A stretch of DNA of 6,172 nucleotides from Rikenellaceae bacterium (GCA_021203585.1 JAJQAW010000098.1:1-6172), one strand, 5' to 3'; numbered from the stretch's first letter, positions 1 to 5,674 are shown. Numbers and translations: made by a program. Notes: a model not told the origin generated them from the sequence alone.

Positions 1-315
1 CTCCCAGTCCACCACATAGCGGGTAGCCTGGCATTTCGTCAAATCCATTTTCAGAAAATCTCCGAAAATCAGCCTATCACCCAGTTGCGGAAAGTTTTCC
101 CGCAAGTAATCCACACTTTCCGGATCGACCTCTGCGGCAGACAACCGCAAATCGTTTCGCTGCAATAAAAAACGGGTCAGCACTCCCGTTCCCGGTCCGA
201 CTTCGAGCGTATCCGGCGCCCGGTCGCCCTTCAGGCTGCCCGCGATTCGTTCGGCAATCGATAAATCGGTCAGAAAGTGCTGACCCAGGTGTTTTTTCGG
301 GCGGACTTTGCTCAC
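1..315 (-). CDS. ksgA: 16S rRNA dimethyladenosine transferase KsgA/RsmA, 5' part (C-terminal part outside window)
   Basis: KsgA uses S-adenosylmethionine to dimethylate two adjacent adenines in the 3'-terminal helix 45 of 16S rRNA, a late step in small-subunit maturation in the cytoplasm. The 105 codons present read from a GTG start and run off the left edge in frame. The N-terminus VRPKKHLGQHFL (residues 4-15) is the family hallmark. SAM-binding motif I is EVGPGTG (about 38-44). The acidic motif after strand 2 is AAEVD, and FGDFLKMD follows near residue 90. About 60% of a usual 260-270-residue protein is missing. The GTG is chosen because it gives the standard KsgA N-terminus and lies 2 nt after the stop of the upstream OmpH-like gene, which suggests a shared transcript and perhaps coupled translation. 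Identification is secure; the family is recognised from these motifs. Confidence 0.95.
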   Translation of the reverse strand, partial: MSKVRPKKHLGQHFLTDLSIAERIAGSLKGDRAPDTLEVGPGTGVLTRFLLQRNDLRLSAAEVDPESVDYLRENFPQLGDRLIFGDFLKMDLTKCQATRYVVDWE

Positions 316-317
316 CC

Positions 318-923
318 TTAGAGGTTCTCTTTGTTGGCTTCGTAGAAGGCGTTCAGCCCGGCGATGGCTTCTGCGGTTACATCCAGCGCCGGATCGGCAA
401 TCAGGATCGGTCCGGCTGCGGTAGTGCTGATCACCATTTTATATCGGTTGCCGGCATTGAATTCTTTCATAAACAATTCGATGCTGTTGCTGATGCGGTT
501 AAGCATCACCGCTTCCTCTTCAGCCAATTCGCCGAGCAGTTTTTCGTGGTGGCTCATGAAATTTTGTTGCTTACGCCCCAACTCTTCTTCCAGTTCCTGT
601 GCCTGTAGACGGGTTACCAGACCTTTCTGCACTTTTTCCTGTGCGTTCATCATATCGCGCTCCAAGCTGCGTCCGCGGTTAGTCAGATCGGTCTCGGCTT
701 TGCCTGATTTTTCTTCGAATATGGCGCTCAATTCGTTATACATCGTAAAGTTGGACATTAAGGAGTCCATCCGTACATAAACGATTTCGCCGTCCAGCGA
801 ATGCAAACGGGTCGAATCGGTAGCCTGCACGGTAGTGTGGGTGGTTCCGTTGGAATCGTTGCAGGCGATCATGGCTGTCAGCAGCAGCGCGAAGGCCGGA
901 ATCAGAAGCAAAGTTTTTTTCAT
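318..923 (-). CDS. OmpH/Skp-family periplasmic chaperone-like lipoprotein
   Basis: A 201-residue protein of the OmpH/Skp family, whose members hold unfolded outer-membrane proteins in the periplasm. The N-terminus MKKTLLLI with a hydrophobic stretch ends at AMIAC, a lipobox, so Cys21 is the likely lipidated residue. After a short polar linker comes the family's first beta strand, IVYVRMDSL (about 47-55). A long, charged, Glu/Lys/Gln-rich coiled coil follows (about 62-155). The C-terminal part, YKMVISTTAAGPILIADPALDVT (given here only as residues 161-183), is the closing strand plus NPAxDIT-like segment of Bacteroidetes OmpH proteins. A start at 929 would need a TTG; the ATG at 923 gives a standard signal peptide and is preferred. 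Family OmpH proteins are often soluble; lipidation would tether this one. It leads a probable operon with ksgA. Confidence 0.88.
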   Translation of the reverse strand: MKKTLLLIPAFALLLTAMIACNDSNGTTHTTVQATDSTRLHSLDGEIVYVRMDSLMSNFTMYNELSAIFEEKSGKAETDLTNRGRSLERDMMNAQEKVQKGLVTRLQAQELEEELGRKQQNFMSHHEKLLGELAEEEAVMLNRISNSIELFMKEFNAGNRYKMVISTTAAGPILIADPALDVTAEAIAGLNAFYEANKENL

Positions 924-1033
924 GATCAAAAAAGGTTTCTTGTATTTATTAATATTTTACGTGCGCAGGGTTGCCGTCCATGTGAATCGTTCACCGCTGT
1001 TCATTTCGGAAGATCCGAATGAATTTCAGCACA

Positions 1034-1065
1034 CAAACATACGTATTTTTCACCAGTTTACCAAG
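1034..1065 (-). promoter_or_regulatory. Predicted sigma-ABfr promoter of the ompH-like/ksgA operon
   Basis: Reading the minus strand, TATGTTTG (1041-1034) matches the Bacteroidetes -7 consensus TAnnTTTG exactly. CTTGG lies upstream at 1065-1061, so a TTGG element sits 19 bp away, close to the usual -33 spacing. Transcription would begin near 1027, giving a leader of about 100 nt before the ATG at 923. No strong Shine-Dalgarno sequence is visible, which is common in this phylum. This is a pattern match only. Confidence 0.5.
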
Positions 1066-1236
1066 GCCCTCCTTCCTGCGCGCTACGCTTTCCCCGTTTC
1101 GACAGAAGAACGGACCTCTACGCCCTTTCGTTGGAATTTCCCTTCCGAGCGGCGGCAGTGTTGCAGACCGGGCTTCGGGAAATGCGGCCTGCTTTCACGG
1201 AAAAGAGAGTATACTCCCGAAGCCTTGGGTTTTTTA
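1058..1236 (+). ncRNA. Candidate structured small RNA upstream of ruvA (tentative)
   Basis: The ends of this segment are complementary: CCAAGGC (1061-1067) can pair with GCCTTGG (1222-1228), directly before GTTTTTT. Inside are a hairpin CCGTT/AACGG (1094-1098 with 1109-1113) and a further possible stem TTCC/GGAA (1073-1076 with 1199-1202). A plus-strand -7-like box, TATTTTTC (1044-1051), lies just upstream, although no good -33 element accompanies it. A closed, rod-like RNA of about 180 nt would resemble 6S RNA in size and outline, but no conserved 6S sequence was recognised. It may instead be a chance fold or a leader for ruvA. Confidence 0.22.
1167..1236 (+). terminator. Terminator-like inverted repeat upstream of ruvA
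   Basis: GGCTTCGGGA (1171-1180) and TCCCGAAGCC (1215-1224) are perfect 10-bp inverted arms. An added outer pairing ACC (1167-1169) with GGT (1228-1230) is possible, and a T run follows (1230-1235). The orientation fits termination of rightward transcription. The 34-nt loop is longer than normal for an intrinsic terminator but contains a small stem of its own (CTTT 1192-1195 with AAAG 1202-1205). The left arm can also pair with upstream TTCCGAGC (1143-1150), so alternative folds exist. Confidence 0.4.
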
Positions 1237-1259
1237 GTCGGTTTATATGCCTAAATTTG
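1225..1259 (+). promoter_or_regulatory. Predicted sigma-ABfr promoter of ruvA
   Basis: TAAATTTG (1252-1259) matches TAnnTTTG exactly and ends 18 bp before the ruvA ATG, which predicts a very short leader. The best -33 candidate is TTGG at 1225-1228 (preceded by CC), about 23 bp upstream, at the long end of the usual range. The -33 assignment is weak; the -7 match is good. Confidence 0.45.
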
Positions 1260-1277
1260 TCCCTATAAACAGCGCAT

Positions 1278-1874
1278 ATGTACGAATTTATACGGGGCGA
1301 GGTATCGGCCTTAACACCGGCTCACGTGGTTCTGGAGACCCCCGGGGGGGTCGGTTATTACCTTCACATTTCATTGCAAACCTACTCCAGCATCGCCGAA
1401 CAAAAACAGATCCGGTTGTATACCCATTTTATTGTCCGGGAGGATACTCAACTGTTGTTCGGATTTTACGACCCGATAGAACGCGCCTTGTTCCGGCTAT
1501 TGATCGGCGTTTCGGGAGTAGGGGGCAATACGGCCCGTATGGTGCTTTCGACCTTCTCTGCCCAGGAACTGCAGGTGATCATTGCCACCGGCAAGGCGGA
1601 TATTCTGAAAAGTGTCAAAGGATTGGGAATCAAAACCGCCCAAAAGATCATCGTGGAGTTGAAGGATAAGGTCGGAGCGATCGGTTCGTCCGATGCTGTG
1701 GAGGCGGCTTTATCGGCGGGAGGAACCACCCCGATATTCGACGAGGCGCTGGCCGCTTTGACCATGCTCGGTTTTACCAAAGCCGCCTCGGAAAAAGTGC
1801 TTCGGCAAATCCACCGGGAAGAACCGGGTGCGGCGGTCGAAGATTTAGTTCGCATCGCCCTCAAACGGTTGTAA
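1278..1874 (+). CDS. ruvA: Holliday junction branch migration complex subunit RuvA
   Basis: RuvA binds four-way DNA junctions as a tetramer and directs the RuvB motor during branch migration, in recombination and repair. The 198-residue length is normal. Domain I (about 1-63, OB fold) begins MYEFIRGEV and contains REDTQLLFGF. Within this, Glu55 and Asp56 match the acidic pin of E. coli RuvA, which sits at the junction centre. Domain II has two helix-hairpin-helix motifs: GVSGVGGNTAR (77-87) and VKGLGIKTAQKI (113-124). After a flexible Ser/Ala/Gly linker, domain III (about 152-198), the RuvB-contacting part, contains ALAALTMLGFTKAASEKVL. The ATG is preferred because it gives the standard N-terminus. 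No ruvB or ruvC is in the window; ruvA appears monocistronic and converges on the phosphate transporter gene. Confidence 0.97.
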   Translation: MYEFIRGEVSALTPAHVVLETPGGVGYYLHISLQTYSSIAEQKQIRLYTHFIVREDTQLLFGFYDPIERALFRLLIGVSGVGGNTARMVLSTFSAQELQVIIATGKADILKSVKGLGIKTAQKIIVELKDKVGAIGSSDAVEAALSAGGTTPIFDEALAALTMLGFTKAASEKVLRQIHREEPGAAVEDLVRIALKRL

Positions 1875-1888
1875 AACCGTTTAGAGGG
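1858..1888 (+). terminator. Strong 3' hairpin of ruvA enclosing its stop codon
   Basis: CCCTC plus AAACGGTT (1858-1870) pairs with AACCGTTT plus GAGGG (1875-1888), 13 bp with one bulged A at 1883. The loop is GTAA (1871-1874), a GNRA tetraloop in RNA, and its last three bases are the ruvA stop codon TAA. No T run follows, so this is not a textbook intrinsic terminator. It may be an RNA-stabilising 3' end or a processing barrier. The pairing is seen directly; the role is inferred. Confidence 0.5.
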
Positions 1889-1997
1889 TGAGTACCGAAT
1901 TGATCAGGCTGCTTCCTGTGGATTCACTCGGCTTATGGCTGTCTCGGAAAGGTACTCCGAGGGCACCAGGGAGCGGTAGGCCGGAGGAGGCTGCTGT
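1875..1997. other. Convergent spacer between ruvA and the PiT gene
   Basis: A short gene-free spacer. Besides the ruvA hairpin it holds CTCGGA/TCCGAG (1943-1948 with 1956-1961) and a competing pair GAGTACC/GGTACTC (1890-1896 with 1951-1957). Neither is followed by a T run on either strand, so no clear intrinsic terminator for the transporter gene can be assigned. Confidence 0.5.
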
Positions 1998-4217
1998 TTA
2001 TTCTTCGATATTGGAGACGAACAGTTTCTGAGATTTCAGCAGATTCCGTGACTGCAGTATCATCGTTTTGGTCTCGCTCGTGATCTCGAAAAACAGGGTG
2101 CCTGCTTTGCTTGAGGTGCGGCCCTTCTTGGTGCGCCGGATCTGCTCCAGCATCGCATCCGATATCATATCGAACAAATCGTCCCGCATGTTCATCACCG
2201 TATCCAGGTCGTCGAAATTGCTGGTCTTGAGCATGTGGATAATCCGGTCGTATATCTCGCTCACCTCTTTGTTGATGCGCATCAAATCCTCTACCTGCTC
2301 CTTGGTGAATCCCTCGTGGTTGTTGTCGATGTGAGTAAAACAAGGTTTACAAATGTGATACAGCGCTTTGGAAACCTCGTTCAGGTAATCCACCACCTGT
2401 ACATAGTAATGGCCGGTATTGATATCGTTATTTTTGAGCAGCTGCAGGGCCGAGAATACTTCGTGTTTCCGTTTATGCGCCTCTTGATGAAGCTCGGCCG
2501 CCTGCTCCGTCATTTTTTTCAACAGCTTGCGGTCCTCGTTGAATACGCCGATCAAGGTTTGGTTGTAGATAAAGACCACTTTTTTCATGGTGGCCCGGAT
2601 TTCATTGACCAGAATTTCCATGATATCGCCGGAGGAGTGAGAAGCGATCGATTGAGAGTGGGATTCCTGCCGTTTCATCCGGCGGCGGTAAGCCCGGGAA
2701 GTCTGGATGAGGATCAGTACCACTACCCCGAGCATGATGTAAACTCCCGGTTTATTGAGCCATATCAGAATCGTAGCCACTAGCGCGGCCACACCGAATG
2801 CGATCAACGCGGTCAAGAACCAGCCCGAGATCACGGTCAAGACTCCGGTGATCCGGTATACGGCGCTCTCGCGTCCCCACGCCCGGTCGGCTAGCGAAGT
2901 ACCCATCCCGACCATGAAGGTGACGTAGGTCGTGGAAAGGGGCAGTTTCAGGGAGGTACCCAAGGCGATCAGCAGGGAAGCGACCGTCAGATTGACGGTA
3001 GCCCGGATCAAGTCGAACGAGGCGTCCGAACGCTCTTTCGGATTCAACGGATAAAACCGTTTTTTTATGAACCGCTGTACCGGCTCCGGAAGCCACCGGT
3101 TTACGCTTTTATTGACGTTGAGCGCGAAACGCACGATCCCCCGCGACATGGATGTAGATCCGAACCGTTCCACCCCTTCATCCTGCCGAGCCAGGTTGAT
3201 TTCCGTGGCGCTCACTGTGCGCGCTTTTTTCGAAGTCCACAGAGTAAGGGTCATAATCAGACCGGCAGCCAGCAATAACCACGTGTTGGCCACCACCGGT
3301 TTAGCCAGATCGCCCATTATCATCTGTACATCGCCGCTTTCCCGGGCCAGCTGGTAAGAGTCCAAACCGGCCACCGAAACCCCGATAAAGTTTACCAGGT
3401 CGTTGCCCGCAAAGGCCAGGGCCAGGGAAAAAGTACCTGCCAGTACAGTGATCCTCAGTACGTTTATCTTAAATAAATGCTGCAAAACAGCGGAAAGTAA
3501 CGTCCACCCCAGGAACAGCCCGAGCAGCAATACGGTCCTATTTCCGTTCAGTAATTCCGCTATTTCCGGAGTCATGATCGAAGAGCCTTTCAACCCTTTG
3601 AACAGGGCGAAATAAGTGATGGCAGTGAAAGCGAATCCGCACCAGAACGGCCCGAAAACTTTAAACGTCTCCTTGTACCGAAACGAAAAAATCATCCGAG
3701 TGAGGTACATGATGATCGAACCGCAGACACAGGCCACGACCACCGAGAGCAGGATTCCGGAGATAATGGCCAGCGCCTTTCCCGAATTGATGTATTGTCC
3801 GATATCGCCCGGTCCCTCCCCGCGGCTGATTACGAACAGCGATACGATGACTGCCGCTCCCAACAGTTCGAATACCAGTGAAACGGTGGTGGATGTGGGT
3901 AATCCCACGGTATTGAATAAATCCAGTAGAATGATGTCGGTAATCATTACCGCCAGGAAGAGCATCATGATATCCTGGAAGGAGAACATGGCCGGATGGA
4001 AAACCCCGTTTCGGGCAATTTCCATCATCCCGCTCGAAAAAACTGAACCGAGCAAAATACCGACAGAGGCCACCGTCATGATGACCCAGCGTGGAGCGGC
4101 TTTGGAACCGATAGCGGAATTTAGAAAATTGGCGGCGTCGTTCGATACGCCCACCACGAGGCCTGACACGGCCAGGACCAGCAATACGATCACAATGACC
4201 GTAAAAATAGGGTCCAT
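1998..4217 (-). CDS. PiT-family inorganic phosphate transporter with PhoU-like C-terminal domain
   Basis: A 739-residue inner-membrane protein of the PiT family (PF01384), low-affinity ion-coupled phosphate carriers. The duplicated PiT signature is visible: GVSNDAANF (23-31) in the first half and GNDLVNFIG (271-279) in the second, each with the conserved Asn-Asp. The paired re-entrant motif also appears twice, as GLPTSTTVS (105-113) and LPLSTTYVT (425-433). About a dozen hydrophobic segments span residues 5-505, split by a polar, basic loop at about 328-400. From about 525 to 739 the protein is soluble, helical and charged, without membrane segments, in the manner of PhoU/DUF47 proteins; this long form is familiar in Bacteroidetes. 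The extension may sense or gate phosphate uptake, but that is inference. The coupling ion cannot be read from the sequence. It is monocistronic, with its own promoter; no pst genes are nearby. Confidence 0.92.
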   Translation of the reverse strand: MDPIFTVIVIVLLVLAVSGLVVGVSNDAANFLNSAIGSKAAPRWVIMTVASVGILLGSVFSSGMMEIARNGVFHPAMFSFQDIMMLFLAVMITDIILLDLFNTVGLPTSTTVSLVFELLGAAVIVSLFVISRGEGPGDIGQYINSGKALAIISGILLSVVVACVCGSIIMYLTRMIFSFRYKETFKVFGPFWCGFAFTAITYFALFKGLKGSSIMTPEIAELLNGNRTVLLLGLFLGWTLLSAVLQHLFKINVLRITVLAGTFSLALAFAGNDLVNFIGVSVAGLDSYQLARESGDVQMIMGDLAKPVVANTWLLLAAGLIMTLTLWTSKKARTVSATEINLARQDEGVERFGSTSMSRGIVRFALNVNKSVNRWLPEPVQRFIKKRFYPLNPKERSDASFDLIRATVNLTVASLLIALGTSLKLPLSTTYVTFMVGMGTSLADRAWGRESAVYRITGVLTVISGWFLTALIAFGVAALVATILIWLNKPGVYIMLGVVVLILIQTSRAYRRRMKRQESHSQSIASHSSGDIMEILVNEIRATMKKVVFIYNQTLIGVFNEDRKLLKKMTEQAAELHQEAHKRKHEVFSALQLLKNNDINTGHYYVQVVDYLNEVSKALYHICKPCFTHIDNNHEGFTKEQVEDLMRINKEVSEIYDRIIHMLKTSNFDDLDTVMNMRDDLFDMISDAMLEQIRRTKKGRTSSKAGTLFFEITSETKTMILQSRNLLKSQKLFVSNIEE

Positions 4218-4244
4218 ACAGGAGTTTTTTTCAGAATTTCGCTA

Positions 4245-4276
4245 CAAAAATAGTGATTCCCGTCCTATTTTCGCAA
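4245..4276 (-). promoter_or_regulatory. Predicted sigma-ABfr promoter of the PiT gene
   Basis: On the minus strand TATTTTTG (4252-4245) matches TAnnTTTG exactly, and TTGC (4276-4273) lies 20 bp upstream as the -33 element. The predicted start near 4238 leaves a leader of about 20 nt before the ATG at 4217. No clear Shine-Dalgarno sequence precedes the ATG. Confidence 0.55.
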
Positions 4277-4300
4277 CAACATTTTCGAAATGTGTTTTTT
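4275..4300 (+). other. Dyad with T run overlapping the PiT promoter upstream edge
   Basis: ACATTT (4279-4284) and AAATGT (4288-4293) form a dyad around TCG. AAC (4275-4277) can also pair with GTT (4294-4296) across a bulged A, and T continues to 4300. On the plus strand this has the shape of an AT-rich intrinsic terminator that would stop transcription coming antisense out of the PiT gene. As DNA it is a symmetrical site just upstream of the PiT -33 element and could be an operator. The sequence does not decide between these. Confidence 0.3.
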
Positions 4301-4424
4301 AGGTGGAAGACCTCTACAGCGATGCCGATAGGGCCGTTAAGCATCGGAAAAGATTTTTCGGATCGTACATGAATCCGCACCGGCCGGGGAAACGGCGGGC
4401 CGGCAGTGCCGGAAAAGGATTCAG
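4301..4424. other. Gene-free spacer with short GC-rich dyads
   Basis: Between the PiT promoter region and the terminator there is no convincing gene. CCGGCC (4380-4385) with GGCCGG (4398-4403), and CCGGC (4400-4404) with GCCGG (4408-4412), are overlapping inverted repeats. An AT-rich dyad GAAAA/TTTTC lies at 4347-4351 and 4355-4359. No T run follows the GC-rich stems, and no function is assigned. Confidence 0.4.
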
Positions 4425-4459
4425 AAAAAACCGGTCTGTCGACTTACGACGGACCGGTT
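4425..4459 (-). terminator. Intrinsic terminator of the DUF4595-like lipoprotein gene
   Basis: Reading the minus strand, a 13-bp stem (one G-T wobble) pairs 4459-4447 with 4441-4429 around the loop TAAGT (4446-4442). The stem is closed by AACCGGTC/GACCGGTT and followed by T down to 4425. It begins 28 bp after the stop codon of the lipoprotein gene. The GC-rich stem with an immediate T run is the classic Rho-independent form, and the orientation fits that gene only. Confidence 0.85.
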
Positions 4460-4486
4460 GTTGCGGATGTAGGTCAACTACGGAAA

Positions 4487-5473
4487 TTATTGGTAGGAAA
4501 TTACATATTCGAGATCCCATTCCGGAATTTCCACCTTTGTGATGTACCCTTCTTCGTTTTGAGTATATTTATAAGTGGACGGATAGGATTGTCCCGGATA
4601 GGTTTCAGTCGTAGTGGAAACAAGATTGGAACTCGATTTTCCAAAAAAACCGAACCACTTCAACGGGGTGTTTGCGTCGATGCCGAAAGCCAGAAATTCG
4701 TCCATTTCGGTGATCAAGAGATTTAGATCGATATTGATATTATTATTCTCGTACGTACTGTAAGTCAACGCGGTGAAATAATTATTGTCTTCCACCACTT
4801 TGACCAGATTTCCATTATCCCAATGGAACGCGTACTGATAGGAATCACTGTAACTGTAATCCTTTTCGAATTCCTCCCAGGAAATCACGGAAGATTCCAG
4901 ATAGCCGTTGGCATACTTGTAAGTGGATCTGTTTGAGAAGGTTCCTGTATAATAACTATTGGAATAACTTTCCTCACCGGTCATGGAAGTCACATAACCG
5001 TTTGAATTCAGTGTATAATTAAATTCTGCGGAGTAGGAAGACGAGGAATTGTCAGCCCGGGTGAAGGCCGATTTACGACTCGATTTTTCGGAGTGTCGGA
5101 ACGCCCGGCCGGCACTTCTGCTGTTGGGGGCGGAACCAGTGAAATCGTTTTCATAATTGTAATCGGAGAAAAAAGATTCGCCGTTCATCGATACTTTCAC
5201 CGAATTGCTGCCGTAATCAAAATCGATGACCATATCATTATCTCCCGTACAAACTATTTTCGTGACTTGCCGATTCTTATCATAGGAAAACCGGAACTGG
5301 GTACTCCAATCCACACGGCCGTTGTAATAGGATTTATATTCTATTTTATCGACCAGTTTGGCCTCTTTATCCGGAACACCGGGAGTGGGATCGTCGTTGC
5401 TGCTGCTACTGCAGCTGCTCAGGCCGGCTACAAAGGAAAACATCAAAAGGTAGAGAAGATTTTTTTTCATCAT
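4487..5473 (-). CDS. DUF4595-like Bacteroidetes lipoprotein, function unknown
   Basis: A 328-residue secreted lipoprotein. The signal peptide starts MMKKNLLYLLMFSF and ends at the lipobox GLSSC, with Cys21 the lipidated residue. The tail SSSSNDD right after Cys is Ser-rich then acidic, similar to the export signal that sends Bacteroidetes lipoproteins to the cell surface, so surface exposure is possible. The mature part is rich in Ser, Tyr and Asn and has about five copies of a YD-like beta motif, aromatic-x-[YW]-x(2-6)-G-x-[LVI]-x-[KS]-[VIM], at about 60-73, 151-164, 185-196, 214-227 and 301-315. This pattern fits the DUF4595 family of gut Bacteroidetes; no enzyme motif is visible. A low-complexity basic Ser/Arg segment (about 113-147) interrupts it. 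It is monocistronic, with a strong terminator behind it. Either of the tandem ATGs at 5473 and 5470 could start it. Confidence 0.78.
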   Translation of the reverse strand: MMKKNLLYLLMFSFVAGLSSCSSSSNDDPTPGVPDKEAKLVDKIEYKSYYNGRVDWSTQFRFSYDKNRQVTKIVCTGDNDMVIDFDYGSNSVKVSMNGESFFSDYNYENDFTGSAPNSRSAGRAFRHSEKSSRKSAFTRADNSSSSYSAEFNYTLNSNGYVTSMTGEESYSNSYYTGTFSNRSTYKYANGYLESSVISWEEFEKDYSYSDSYQYAFHWDNGNLVKVVEDNNYFTALTYSTYENNNINIDLNLLITEMDEFLAFGIDANTPLKWFGFFGKSSSNLVSTTTETYPGQSYPSTYKYTQNEEGYITKVEIPEWDLEYVISYQ

Positions 5474-5494
5474 GGTAAAAATGGATTTAAAAAT

Positions 5495-5527
5495 AACTTT
5501 TAATAAGTTTGTGGAGGGGTATACCCC
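5495..5527. promoter_or_regulatory. Two dyads just upstream of the lipoprotein gene, possible operator
   Basis: GGGGTATACCCC (5516-5527) is a perfect 12-bp palindrome, and AACTT/AAGTT (5495-5499 with 5505-5509) is a second dyad nearby, 22-54 bp before the ATG. Such symmetrical sites are typical of dimeric regulators. A plus-strand TAAGTTTG (5504-5511) also matches the -7 consensus but lacks a good -33 partner. For the minus strand the nearest box is the imperfect TATTTTTA (5495-5488), also without a -33 element. Confidence 0.35.
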
Positions 5528-5591
5528 AGGATTATGTTATGGATTGAAAAGACGGGTAAACGGACTATTTTTAGGGTTAGCATCCGGGAAA

Positions 5592-5668
5592 GACCGATTC
5601 ATGCAGGGATTGTTGTTCGATTGGTTATAAATTAAGGGTGGTTTACGGACCTAATTCATGCAACGGAT
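5592..5668. repeat. Imperfect direct repeat around ATTCATGCA
   Basis: GACC-G-ATTCATGCA-GGGAT (5592-5610) and GACC-TA-ATTCATGCA-ACGGAT (5648-5668) share a 9-bp identical core with matching flanks on both sides, 57 bp apart core to core. They lie between the palindrome and the pyrimidine-rich array. A paired regulatory site or a trace of local duplication would both fit. Confidence 0.5.
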
Positions 5669-5674
5669 GATCAT

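Larger units (their letters stand above)
924..1277. other. Divergent intergenic region between the ompH-like gene and ruvA
   Basis: About 350 bp with no convincing protein gene. It contains the leftward promoter at 1034-1065, the rightward ruvA promoter at 1225-1259, and between them a GC-rich segment (about 1058-1236) with long-range inverted repeats and a run of six T. The open frames crossing it show no family resemblance, and some run on into neighbouring genes in the wrong sense. Confidence 0.7.

Noticed and set aside
929..929. Upstream start of the ompH-like gene two codons earlier
   Set aside because: That codon is TTG; the ATG at 923 gives a standard lipoprotein signal peptide.
835..1254. 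Plus-strand open frames of 139 codons (835-1254) and 72 codons (1019-1237) before ruvA
   Set aside because: They overlap the ompH-like gene antisense and/or both promoters and the hairpin, with compositions unlike real proteins and no recognisable domain.
1466..1864. 132-codon minus-strand frame antisense to ruvA
   Set aside because: Ser/Ala-rich mirror of the ruvA reading frame; ruvA is certain from its motifs.
3616..4302. 228-codon plus-strand open frame antisense to the PiT gene
   Set aside because: It mirrors the membrane-spanning coding frame of a clear PiT gene, has no family resemblance, and ends in the promoter region; it is a by-product of codon bias.
4314..4520. 68-codon minus-strand frame in the spacer upstream of PiT
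   Set aside because: It begins inside the lipoprotein gene, crosses its intrinsic terminator and has no recognisable features.
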